From the NCBI GenBank assembly GCA_020631235.1, contig JAHDHQ010000016.1, positions 1-64,000 of the forward strand: DNA of 64,000 nucleotides, given 5' to 3'. This DNA comes from Saprospiraceae bacterium (GTDB lineage: Bacteria > Bacteroidota > Bacteroidia > Chitinophagales > Saprospiraceae). The notes beneath the pieces were generated by a model. That model did no database searches, was not told the DNA's origin, and saw nothing but the letters and a program-made list of their open reading frames with translations. Shown here in pieces: positions 30,311-40,223 of this stretch (positions are counted from its first letter, which is position 1; every line of letters begins with the position of its first letter). The translations under genes were made by a program, and so were the position numbers.

Positions 30311-31165
30311 TTGTATAAAATGAATGTTAGAGCACTCATATATTTAACCCTGTTGTCTATAAGCTTAGTAGCCTGTGAAGAAAAAATGGTCTTTGTACCA
30401 GATAATCCAGGACCTCCGCCAACAGACAAGGTTGTTTTAATAGAGGAATTAACTGGAGCAACTTGCCCTAATTGTCCTAAAGGTGCAGCGGCTTTAGCTT
30501 CGATTTTAGAACAGTTTGAAGGCACAGTTGTGGGTGTGGGAATCCATGGGGAACAGCAAGCTGAACCAGTGCCTAACTTAAGTATATATGATTTTAGAAA
30601 CCCTGCAGCGGCTGCTGTGGAAGCTTCTTTTTCTCCTTTTTTGGGCAAACCATCAGCTGTTATCAATCGAATAAAATTTGAGAATCAAGATTTTTTAGCC
30701 ATCACTGGAACGGATACATGGTCGACTTTTGTCGAAAGTGAATTGCAACGACCAAATGAGTTGAATGTTTTTCCAAATGTTAGTTATGATCAAGAGAGTC
30801 GCCAAATTAATTTGGAAGTAGTGGTCAATGGAGTTGAAAGTATCACTGGCGATTATTCTTTGACGGTATACTTGACACAAAGCCATATCATTGATGCACA
30901 AGAGGATGTTTCTGACATAATACTGGATTTTGAATTTAACCATGTGTTAATGGATGCAATGACTAACCCTTTAGGTGATTCATTTTTTACAGGTACCATT
31001 AACAATGGTGATATATTAAGTAGAGAATATACTTACACCTTACCAGATAATCCACAAGATGGACTTTGGATACCAGAGGATATGGAAATCATAGCATTTA
31101 TCACGAATGTAGATATAGAAGACCCAAGAGTTATTCAGGCCTCTAAAGCTTATTTGATAGAATAG
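30311..31165 (+). CDS. Omp28-related lipoprotein with thioredoxin-like CPNC motif
   Basis: Lipobox SISLVACEE; VLIEELTGATCPNCPKGAAALASI. Confidence 0.8.
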   Translation: MYKMNVRALIYLTLLSISLVACEEKMVFVPDNPGPPPTDKVVLIEELTGATCPNCPKGAAALASILEQFEGTVVGVGIHGEQQAEPVPNLSIYDFRNPAAAAVEASFSPFLGKPSAVINRIKFENQDFLAITGTDTWSTFVESELQRPNELNVFPNVSYDQESRQINLEVVVNGVESITGDYSLTVYLTQSHIIDAQEDVSDIILDFEFNHVLMDAMTNPLGDSFFTGTINNGDILSREYTYTLPDNPQDGLWIPEDMEIIAFITNVDIEDPRVIQASKAYLIE

Positions 31166-31188
31166 GCAGGTAATTACAAAGAAAAATA

Positions 31189-31223
31189 AAAGGTGGAGCT
31201 CATAATCATATGACTCCACCTTT
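31189..31223. terminator. Terminator hairpin between convergent genes
   Basis: AAAGGTGGAG...CTCCACCTTT perfect 10-bp stem, A-rich 5' flank. Confidence 0.8.
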
Positions 31224-31228
31224 CTCAT

Positions 31229-34200
31229 TTACAAGCCTGAAGGATCGAAATCTCTATTTACTCCAAACCATTTAATTGTTTTAGAAACACCTAAATCTGG
31301 GGCTTCTATATGTATTAGATAGACACCACTAGCAATGGGGATACCAGCATAATTTTTTAAATCCCAGTCAAGTGAAGCACTGGTTTGCAAAGTATTTGTG
31401 CCTCCGTGCACCGTAGCTTTTCCGCGAGCTTGTTCATCACGGCTGAACGAACGGATAAATTTACCATCCAAGCTATAAATTGACACCTGGCAACGATCTG
31501 GTAAATTGGTGATTTTTATAAGTTGCTGGAATTTGTTAGCCTCGTAAGAAGATAGTCCATAATATGGATTAGGAACAGCCTTGACTTCGCTTAAGGCTTC
31601 ATCGTATTCTTCTTCTTCCAGCGCACTAGCTCCTTTGTCTTCAATCACAAATTCGTATCTAGGATTACCTCCCTGAGGATAACAACTTGGGACTTCATCA
31701 AAGATGTACTCTGTTTCCACATTGTACTTATTATTCACTCTTAGCTGAATAGTTAAGTCATTAGGAATCACTCCATCAGCATACGACCCCAAGGATATTT
31801 CTGAGTTAGGCATTAAAACCATGGAGGTCCATGTTATAGTGCGAAGTGCATCTCTTCGGTTTATTATAGATCCTCCAATGGCTTCAGCTAATTGTTCGCA
31901 AGCATCATATTTTTGTCGAGTGACATAAACGTGATGGCCACCACCCATGACCATATGCTGAATATAAGGATCTGAAATATTAAATTCACTGGTAAATAGC
32001 TGGTTAGAAGGATTAAAAAGCATGTCTGCTCCTAAAGGAATATTGCCGCTTAAAAGATTAATTTTATCCTCTCTCCAAATTGAGTTTTCACCAAAGAAAA
32101 TATTTAAACGTTCTCCTGTTTCTACATCTACAGCATAACCAGGAAACCAACTCATTCCTATGCCAGTTCCATCTTCTTTGCCATTTTTATCTACGGAAGG
32201 TGATTGTCTTAGTTCAAAATTATCGACTTCACCAATGGTTGTTTCCACTGTTTGTAAATAAGGTTTCAGATATTCGTCATTGGCTGTTTCCACAACGACA
32301 CATCTTGACCACTTACTTTTATCTTCAGTAAAGACTATATCTACATTATTTAGATTTGCTAGACTATTTTGTTCAAAAACTTTATCCATTAAAACACCGT
32401 CTTTCCAAGCTGGACTGGTATAAAAATTAAATTGGGGGTTGTCAGAAGCCGTATAATCACACAAAAGGAAAGGATACCAATAACCATCAGCCACATTACT
32501 GTAAGCTTGATGAAGGTCATTTGGATGATTTTTTTGTCCTTCATCAGTTTTTAGAAAATCGAAAACTGCAGAAAAAGGGCCCAATGATTCTCCTGCAAGA
32601 AGTCCTCTGCCATCATCTCTCAATGCAGAAAACCATATTTCTTTACTTGGGTCCTCATAGATTAATTTTCCACCAATCAGGCCATTATTTTCACTAAGGT
32701 TTGTTCCTGGTTCATCCTGTTGCTTAATACTTACACTAAAGCCAAAATCTCCAAATATTTGTTCGTTAATTTCTTCAATGGGCTGATTAGATTCGAAAGA
32801 TTGGCCAGATTCTTTATGTCTCAATATCCAAGTAGCATTTTCCTCTAAAGCACATAATTCATTGTCTAAAAAATCAGCAACAATTTCTACTTCATAGGTA
32901 CCATCTTGTACCTTTAATGGATTAAATATTTTAACATCAATAGGCCCTTTCCCCTCTTTATACTCTACATAATCCATGGATTCTCCAGCCACGATTTTTT
33001 CTTTTGTTTCATCGGTTATCTCCATAAAATTTCCGCTATTTCCTACACCATCCAGTCTTCTTATTGAAGGACCGTCTCCATAAAAACTATTTAAGTTTTC
33101 GTAAACTATAGGCCGTGGAGTCGCTTTATAACGCTTAATATTGAGTCTACCTTCTCGATAAGGAGTTTGTTGGCCTTCTTCTGTAAAAGGATCGAATGCT
33201 TCATATTCATTGTGTCCGTAGGCAACCACAGAAAAATAATATTCTTTGTGGTTAATGAGTGAGCGGTCACCTTCAGCAAACACATCTTCTGTTATTTGGA
33301 ATGTATGAGATATGCCTTGATCTTGACCATTTACTTTTTCTTCGTAAGTAAAAATAAACTCTCCAGTCTCATTAGGATTAACCTCTGCGGTCCAATTGTA
33401 AATTTCTTTCACCCCGTTTTTTACATCTACTTGTCGGATAAGTTTTGCGCGACTTACATCATTGTATTCTTGAGAAGCCACATCCGCATGCGCTAATTGG
33501 TAAATTTTATATCCTTCAAAAGTGTATTGGTTATTTTGTATAGAATCAGGAGTTAGAATATCTATTTCCGAATAGTTTTCTTTAAAGTTGTTACTAACTT
33601 CTTCGTTACTTAAAATTAAGATGATTTCTTTATCTAATTCTACAGTGCAAATGTCTGGTGCATCGGGGCCACGAGGTATCATAAAACAATTATCAAATAC
33701 TGCTTGAGCCAAATCATCTGCCTTGAATAGTCTTGATAAATCGGGACAAGGATAGGTAATATCTGGCACCCATGGAACTCCAATAATCAATTCGTTCACT
33801 GCACCAGGAGTTAATAAAAACGGCCCTGAGGCTTGGATAGTACGTCGGTCGCCAAAAGGTAAGTCAGCAGTACACATCGACCATCCATTTTCATTAGGAG
33901 CATCAGGAAACACGTATTGTGTAGTATCGTTACTTCCAAGATTAAAACCGCTTCCTCCATATGTTACAGGAGTTCCATCTCTCCACAAACCTTGTAAGAT
34001 ATTATAATATTCCATGGCTATATCTGGGTCTGTAGTTTGTGGTGGTGGGTTGCCGATGGACGCATTGTTGTTATACATAAAAGAAGACATGCCTAACTCA
34101 ACGAGCGTGTCGAAAGAACCTCCAATGGGTGGGTTGGTTAATACAGTGTCTCCATTTGCATTGATTGTTATCCTTTTTGGTCCCAAAGGACCTCTAAAAT

Positions 34201-35308
34201 AGTCGATGCCCAAAATTGGTACTTTATCACAGTAAGTGTTGGGATTAGAAGTACATTCACATCCATTATCTCCATCAAGCACATCTTCGTTATAGACATA
34301 CATGAGGCTTCGCTCAATATTGCAGCCAATGTAATCATCTTCGGCACAACCTAGGTCTGGATCGACCCACATAGCAAAGTAAGTATCTCGTATATCGACA
34401 CTTGCTCGATTAATTAGTTTGTAGCGTTGAAAAGTCATGTCATTTAGTTCATCATTAGTCGTATATCCAAAAGACTGAACTTGAACTTCCATATTAATGG
34501 CGGCACCATTAGAAAGAGTATGTGGTCCACCGGCATCATTAAAAATCCAAAAAATCATTTCATCTGGGACTAACTTTGCCGCATCATTTCTATTGGCCGC
34601 ACCACAATTCTTAATGTCAATGGTAGGAAAATCACCCATAAGGGGGTTGTACAAGCCATCCCGGTCTTCATCGTGAAAAGAGGCTAGGCCTTGGTCATTA
34701 TTTGGCAGTTCAAAACCATAGAAATCCGCAAACTCCTCATTTCCAACGGCGGGCCAATACCTTACATTGTCGGCAAAATTTTCAATGGACAATTGACAAT
34801 TGGGATCATTGCTACATTGGTCAAAAAGATTAATGGCTTCTTGTATTTCTTGACCGTAAACGGTAAAAAAACGATCCCATTCATTGCATTGTTCCAGATC
34901 GGTCAGTCCAGTTACGGGATCTAGAGGTCCTGGGAAAAAGTCAGTACCATTTCTATAGCCGCCAGCAGCTACTTTCAAGTTGCCAGAAGGATCGTAACCA
35001 CCTAACCAAATGGAAGCAGTAAAGATGGAAGACACTTCTGGGATGCCAGAGCCTGGAGTTTGCTTGGGTACAATGTATCTACCTTCACTCTGTCCATCCC
35101 ACCAGACATCACCTCCGGTAAGCAGTCTTGCTCGAACGTTATTGATGCTTTGATCAATCTGAGCTGTAGAAATAACGCAATCTTCTCTGAAGTTTACTTG
35201 ATCTGTTTTTGTGGTTTTTTTTTGTTTGTTTGGATCTATGTGTGCCCATCCTGGTGTGGTTAATCCGAAGATGATTATGGCACTAATCCATGCAGATTTA
35301 GTAAACAT
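31229..35308 (-). CDS. Large secreted protein of unknown function (1359 aa)
   Basis: Signal peptide; C-terminal VSIYSLDGKFIRSF...LDWDLKNYAGIPIASGVYLIHIEA resembles FlgD/T9SS-type terminal domains. Confidence 0.75.
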   Translation of the reverse strand: MFTKSAWISAIIIFGLTTPGWAHIDPNKQKKTTKTDQVNFREDCVISTAQIDQSINNVRARLLTGGDVWWDGQSEGRYIVPKQTPGSGIPEVSSIFTASIWLGGYDPSGNLKVAAGGYRNGTDFFPGPLDPVTGLTDLEQCNEWDRFFTVYGQEIQEAINLFDQCSNDPNCQLSIENFADNVRYWPAVGNEEFADFYGFELPNNDQGLASFHDEDRDGLYNPLMGDFPTIDIKNCGAANRNDAAKLVPDEMIFWIFNDAGGPHTLSNGAAINMEVQVQSFGYTTNDELNDMTFQRYKLINRASVDIRDTYFAMWVDPDLGCAEDDYIGCNIERSLMYVYNEDVLDGDNGCECTSNPNTYCDKVPILGIDYFRGPLGPKRITINANGDTVLTNPPIGGSFDTLVELGMSSFMYNNNASIGNPPPQTTDPDIAMEYYNILQGLWRDGTPVTYGGSGFNLGSNDTTQYVFPDAPNENGWSMCTADLPFGDRRTIQASGPFLLTPGAVNELIIGVPWVPDITYPCPDLSRLFKADDLAQAVFDNCFMIPRGPDAPDICTVELDKEIILILSNEEVSNNFKENYSEIDILTPDSIQNNQYTFEGYKIYQLAHADVASQEYNDVSRAKLIRQVDVKNGVKEIYNWTAEVNPNETGEFIFTYEEKVNGQDQGISHTFQITEDVFAEGDRSLINHKEYYFSVVAYGHNEYEAFDPFTEEGQQTPYREGRLNIKRYKATPRPIVYENLNSFYGDGPSIRRLDGVGNSGNFMEITDETKEKIVAGESMDYVEYKEGKGPIDVKIFNPLKVQDGTYEVEIVADFLDNELCALEENATWILRHKESGQSFESNQPIEEINEQIFGDFGFSVSIKQQDEPGTNLSENNGLIGGKLIYEDPSKEIWFSALRDDGRGLLAGESLGPFSAVFDFLKTDEGQKNHPNDLHQAYSNVADGYWYPFLLCDYTASDNPQFNFYTSPAWKDGVLMDKVFEQNSLANLNNVDIVFTEDKSKWSRCVVVETANDEYLKPYLQTVETTIGEVDNFELRQSPSVDKNGKEDGTGIGMSWFPGYAVDVETGERLNIFFGENSIWREDKINLLSGNIPLGADMLFNPSNQLFTSEFNISDPYIQHMVMGGGHHVYVTRQKYDACEQLAEAIGGSIINRRDALRTITWTSMVLMPNSEISLGSYADGVIPNDLTIQLRVNNKYNVETEYIFDEVPSCYPQGGNPRYEFVIEDKGASALEEEEYDEALSEVKAVPNPYYGLSSYEANKFQQLIKITNLPDRCQVSIYSLDGKFIRSFSRDEQARGKATVHGGTNTLQTSASLDWDLKNYAGIPIASGVYLIHIEAPDLGVSKTIKWFGVNRDFDPSGL

Positions 35309-35562
35309 GTTTGAAGTTTTTTCGTATAATTTAAAATTTTAGAGATTTCGATTTATAGATGAGCGCTATTGCTTGAGTCACTATAAAATCGCCAAAAGAC
35401 TTCACGATAATTACTTAAGGAAGACATCTAAGACAAGTATAATTGGAAAAAATAGGGGTGTAGTGTTGTCCAATGTTGTGTGACTAAAGTTGGATACTTA
35501 ATCGATAAATATTCGACAATTACATGAATAGAAATATCTTTGTGTCCAAATTATTTTGAGCT

Positions 35563-37998
35563 ATGAAGCTTTCTTTACAGTGGTTAAAAAGACATGTTGA
35601 TTTAGATTTAGATCAGCAGCAAATTTCGGAAATCCTTACAGATATCGGATTAGAGGTAGAGGGTATGGAGGAAATCGAGTCCATCAAAGGTGGTCTTGAA
35701 GGTATAGTTGTGGGTGAAGTAAAAACTTGTGGACAGCACCCCAATGCCGATCGTTTGTCTATTACCACCGTCGATTATGGTATAGGTAAAGATGTACAAA
35801 TTGTTTGTGGAGCACCGAATGTTGCAGCTGGACAAAAAGTATTAATAGCTACGCCTGGTACTAAATTATATGATAATGAAGGAGGGTCCTTTACCATTAA
35901 AGAAGGTAAAATAAGAGGAGAAGCTTCGCTAGGTATGATATGTGCGGAAGATGAGTTAGGATTAGGTAGTAGTCATGATGGGATTATGGTTCTGCCTCCT
36001 GAAGTTAGCGTTGGTACCTTGGCCAAGGATTATTTTGAGGTGAGTACGGATGTAGTTTATGATATTGGTCTAACGCCAAATCGTTCAGATGGTACTAATC
36101 ACTTAGGTAGTGCAAAGGATTTAGCGGCCTATATTAAAGTAAACATCAACCCTGAAATCCAATGTAAGGATCACACAAGTCACAGTGTAAATTACACAGA
36201 AGAAGAACCTATTAAGGTGATCGTTGAGGATTATAATGATTGTCCTAGATTTTCTGGGGTTTTACTTAAAAATATTGTAATTAAAGAATCACCAAGTTTT
36301 ATAAAAAACTATTTAAATGCTATAGGTGTACGGCCCATTAACAATGTAGTGGACATTACCAATTTTATTCTACACGACATTGGACAACCTCTGCATGCTT
36401 ATGATGCTGAAAAGATAGCAGCTAAAACGATTTTAGTAAAAAAACTTCCAAAAGACACACCTTTTTTAAGTCTTGACGAAAAAGAAAGAAAATTATTAGC
36501 TGATGATTTAATGGTTTGTGATGGAAATAGCAAACCCATGTGTATTGCAGGAGTGTTTGGTGGTTTAGAAAGCGGTGTAACAGAAGGGACGACGAGCATG
36601 TTTTTAGAGGCAGCACATTTCAATGCTAAATCTGTACGTGTTTCCAGCACCAAGCATAATTTGAGAACAGATGCAGCAAAGGTTTTTGAGAAAGGTAGCG
36701 ACCCAAATATTACTACGACAGCTATAAATATGGCAGTCCATTTATTAGAAGAGTTTGCGGATGCCAAAGTGGCGTCGAAATTAATCGATATTTACCCTAA
36801 AGTAATAGCCCCGGCCAAGATAGAAATAAAAGTTTCCCATGTAAATCGATTAATGGGAGCTGATCTTGGTTCTGATGAAATTCTTAAAATTTTGTCAGCT
36901 TTAGAAATTGAAACTGAAAATGTTGATGGGGAAAAAATAATTTGCCATATTCCAACGAATAAAGCAGATGTTTTAAGGGAAGTGGATGTTATAGAAGAGA
37001 TTCTGCGTATATATGGATTTAACAAAATTGAACTTCCTCAAAAATTATCTTCTACATTACAATTTGCCGACTATCCAAATAAGCGACTATTTAAAGAACG
37101 AATATCAGCTTATTGTGCACATCAAGGATATAACGAAATGATGGGCTTGTCGCTTATTGAGTCTAACAAATATGCGACACTAGACTCGGTAAAAGAGCAG
37201 GAGATGGTTTTTATTAATAATACAAGTAATGTGCATCTTGATATCATGCGACCAGATATGATGTTGTCAGGATTACAATCGGTAAGACACAACATAAATT
37301 ACCAGCAAAATGATTTGGCGTTATTTGAATTTGGAAAATCATATCGAAAAGAAGAAGCGTTTGTAGAAACAGAGTATTTGAGTGTTTTCTTAAGTGGAAA
37401 CTCCCAGAAAGAGTCTTGGAAAAACGAAGGAAAAGGTGTATCCGACTTTTATGAGCTCAAGGGTATGGTTAAGCAAATATTAAATCTTATTGGGATACAA
37501 AAACATCAAACTTCAGAAATAGAGGATGATCAATGGGTGTATGGCTTAAATTATCATCAAGGACCTAGGAGTTTAGCAAAATTTGGTTTGTTGAGTGAGG
37601 GTGTGTTGAAAAAAGCTGGTATAGAGCAGCAAGTTTTTTATGCGGAATTTCCGATTAGCCATTTATTTGATGCAAGTAAAAAGCAAAAGCTTACTGTTCG
37701 TGAAATAAGTAAATTTCCAAGTATTCGTCGTGATTTAGCCATTGTAGTGGACGAAGCTGTAAAGTACCAATCTATAGCAGTAATAGCTAAGAAAACTGCA
37801 AAATCATTATTGTCGGAGATAGATCTTTTTGATGTTTATCGACATGATGAACATGTAGGAAAGGGTAAAAAATCGTACGCTATAAAGTTTGTTTTCTCAG
37901 ATGTCCAAAAGACTTTAAAAGATAAGGAAATAGAAAAAATAATGAAGCAACTTATAACGAAATTAAGCAGTGAATTAGGCGCTGTAATTCGATCATAA
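35563..37998 (+). CDS. pheT: Phenylalanine-tRNA ligase beta subunit
   Basis: MKLSLQWLKRHVDLDL; tRNA-binding domain HPNADRLSITTVD; B3/B5 and C-terminal ferredoxin-fold regions. Confidence 0.97.
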   Translation: MKLSLQWLKRHVDLDLDQQQISEILTDIGLEVEGMEEIESIKGGLEGIVVGEVKTCGQHPNADRLSITTVDYGIGKDVQIVCGAPNVAAGQKVLIATPGTKLYDNEGGSFTIKEGKIRGEASLGMICAEDELGLGSSHDGIMVLPPEVSVGTLAKDYFEVSTDVVYDIGLTPNRSDGTNHLGSAKDLAAYIKVNINPEIQCKDHTSHSVNYTEEEPIKVIVEDYNDCPRFSGVLLKNIVIKESPSFIKNYLNAIGVRPINNVVDITNFILHDIGQPLHAYDAEKIAAKTILVKKLPKDTPFLSLDEKERKLLADDLMVCDGNSKPMCIAGVFGGLESGVTEGTTSMFLEAAHFNAKSVRVSSTKHNLRTDAAKVFEKGSDPNITTTAINMAVHLLEEFADAKVASKLIDIYPKVIAPAKIEIKVSHVNRLMGADLGSDEILKILSALEIETENVDGEKIICHIPTNKADVLREVDVIEEILRIYGFNKIELPQKLSSTLQFADYPNKRLFKERISAYCAHQGYNEMMGLSLIESNKYATLDSVKEQEMVFINNTSNVHLDIMRPDMMLSGLQSVRHNINYQQNDLALFEFGKSYRKEEAFVETEYLSVFLSGNSQKESWKNEGKGVSDFYELKGMVKQILNLIGIQKHQTSEIEDDQWVYGLNYHQGPRSLAKFGLLSEGVLKKAGIEQQVFYAEFPISHLFDASKKQKLTVREISKFPSIRRDLAIVVDEAVKYQSIAVIAKKTAKSLLSEIDLFDVYRHDEHVGKGKKSYAIKFVFSDVQKTLKDKEIEKIMKQLITKLSSELGAVIRS

Positions 37999-38122
37999 GG
38001 GGACGAAATATTGAAAACAATCTAGCAAATAAAGAATTGTTTTCTAATAACTAAAGTGGGAAAATAATATTGATTAACTTTGAGTTAGATATTATAGAAA
38101 AAAATATTTCTTAACAAGGAAA

Positions 38123-38270
38123 TGGGAGAGGAGCGAGTTGAGGATTTATAGGATAGAATCGATCAATACAATATATACATAAAGACTACTATCATTATTT
38201 TTTGCATAAAGTAGCATTGAAGTATTGAACTATATACAGGCGAAAGGCCAAAATCTAGGCCCTCTCACAC
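38123..38270 (+). ncRNA. Candidate structured RNA upstream of rny (possibly 6S-like)
   Basis: No ORF in the 293-nt gap; GAGAGG (38126-31) can pair with CCTCTC (38261-66); TCAATAC (38163-69) with GTATTGA (38222-28); GGCC-GGCC hairpin near 3' end. Confidence 0.3.
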
Positions 38271-38291
38271 CATTGCCAAAATATATATTAA

Positions 38292-39953
38292 ATGAGTTTA
38301 ACCATTTCAGCAATTGTTGGATTAGTTGGAGGATTGATTGTAGGTGGAATTATATCCTACCTGTTTATGGGTCGTCTTTCGGGGAAAAAAATTGAAGAAG
38401 CTAATCGACAAGCAGACCTCACATTAAAGGAGGCGGAATTAACAGCAAAGGGAAAAATCGAATCAGCTGAGAATAAAGCAGAAAGTATCATTTCCAAGGC
38501 AGAATCAAAAAACGAAAGTATAAAGCAAAAGAAAATAGGTGAAGCAAAAGCAAAATTTGCAAAACTTAAAGAGGATTACAACGCATACAAGTCGGAGCAT
38601 AAAGTGGAGATGAAAGAAAGAGAGATGCAAGTTGTGAGTACAGAAAAAGAATTGAAGCTAAAAACGGATAAGTTTAAAGAACAATTAGAATCCATAGAAA
38701 GTAGAGAATCAGAGGCCAAGGCAATACGCAAAAATTTGGACAAGCAATTAAGTATCATTGCTAAGAAGAAAGAAGAATTAGATAGAGCAAACGAAGTGCG
38801 CATTAAAGAGTTAGAAACCATATCTAAACTTTCTGAATCAGAAGCTAAAGAGCAACTATTAGAAGCAGTAAAAGCCAAAGCAGAAACTGATGCCTTAAGT
38901 ATAGAAAAAGAAATTATTGCGAATGCTCGATCAAATGCTAATAAGGATGCTAAGAAAATCGTTATAGAATCCATTCAGCGAATGTGTGCTGAGTATACGA
39001 TAGAGAATACGGTTTCAGTTTTTAACCTAGACTCAGATGATATAAAAGGACAAATTATCGGAAGGGAAGGAAGGAACATTCGGGCTTTAGAAGCAGCTAC
39101 AGGTGCAGAAATCGTTGTAGATGACACTCCAGAAGCGATCATCATTTCTAGTTTCGATCCGATTAGAAGAGAAGTATGTCGATTGTCACTAAAGCGTCTG
39201 GTAGCTGATGGGAGAATACATCCAGCTAAGATCGAAGAAACAGTGGCTAAGGTGAAAAAACAACTAGAAGACCAGATTAAGGAAATAGGAGAGCGAACGG
39301 TTATTGATCTAGATATTCACGGCTTACATCCGAAACTAGTTCGAATGGTTGGTCGTATGCGTTTTAGATCTTCTTATGGTCAAAACCTGTTAAAGCATTC
39401 TATGGAAACCGCTAATCTGTGTGCTGTAATGAGTGCAGAACTAGGTTTAAGTCCTAAACAAATTAAATTAGCTAAACGAGCTGGATTGTTGCACGATATT
39501 GGAAAAGTAGCTGATGAAGAATCAGAATTGCCACATGCACTATTAGGTATGCAAATGTGTGAGAAACATAATGAGCATAAAGTAATTTTAAATGCAGTGG
39601 GAGCCCATCATGACGAGATAGAAATGAACAATATTATCTCACCTATTGTACAAGCTTGTGATGCTATTTCTGGAGCCAGACCGGGAGCTAGAAGAGAAAT
39701 TTTAGAGAGTTATTTGAAGCGAATAGGTGAACTAGAAGATTTAGCGATGTCTTATGAGGGTGTTCAAAAATCTTATGCTATTCAAGCTGGTAGAGAATTA
39801 AGAGTGATTGTAGAAAGTGAAAAAGTGACTGATGGTTATGCAGATGATTTAGCTTTCATGATATCACAGAAAATCCAGGATGAAATGCAATATCCAGGAC
39901 AAGTGAAGGTTACGGTCATTAGAGAAAAACGAGCTACTGCAGTAGCAAAATAG
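38292..39953 (+). CDS. rny: Ribonuclease Y
   Basis: N-terminal TM plus coiled coil, KH domain ([15 protein letters not shown]), HD motif (AGLLHDIGK). Confidence 0.97.
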   Translation: MSLTISAIVGLVGGLIVGGIISYLFMGRLSGKKIEEANRQADLTLKEAELTAKGKIESAENKAESIISKAESKNESIKQKKIGEAKAKFAKLKEDYNAYKSEHKVEMKEREMQVVSTEKELKLKTDKFKEQLESIESRESEAKAIRKNLDKQLSIIAKKKEELDRANEVRIKELETISKLSESEAKEQLLEAVKAKAETDALSIEKEIIANARSNANKDAKKIVIESIQRMCAEYTIENTVSVFNLDSDDIKGQIIGREGRNIRALEAATGAEIVVDDTPEAIIISSFDPIRREVCRLSLKRLVADGRIHPAKIEETVAKVKKQLEDQIKEIGERTVIDLDIHGLHPKLVRMVGRMRFRSSYGQNLLKHSMETANLCAVMSAELGLSPKQIKLAKRAGLLHDIGKVADEESELPHALLGMQMCEKHNEHKVILNAVGAHHDEIEMNNIISPIVQACDAISGARPGARREILESYLKRIGELEDLAMSYEGVQKSYAIQAGRELRVIVESEKVTDGYADDLAFMISQKIQDEMQYPGQVKVTVIREKRATAVAK

Positions 39954-39975
39954 ACTTAAAACGACATAATTGTGG

Positions 39976-40013
39976 AGGCATTTTAGGAAATTAGGTCCTA
40001 AAATGCCTTTTTA
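39976..40013 (+). terminator. Rho-independent terminator after rny
   Basis: AGGCATTTTAGGA...TCCTAAAATGCCT perfect 13-bp stem followed by TTTTT. Confidence 0.9.
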
Positions 40014-40223
40014 TGTTTTATATGTAACTTTTCTGTAAAGCGAAGTTAATTTCTGAAAAACCACCAAAGCTTAAATTTAATTTTGCTAAATCAGCTCTTT
40101 AGCACACAAATGCCCATACATTCCAAGGAGCCAAAAATATTTTTTTTAACATTATGTTACTGCTTGATATTGTATAGAAAAAAAGCAATTCAGATTATAA
40201 ATTGATAGTTCATTAAGCTATTT

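Noticed and set aside
35341-35562. Possible riboswitch or T-box-like leader before pheT
   Set aside because: No recognisable T-box, terminator hairpin or leader peptide; AT-rich sequence only
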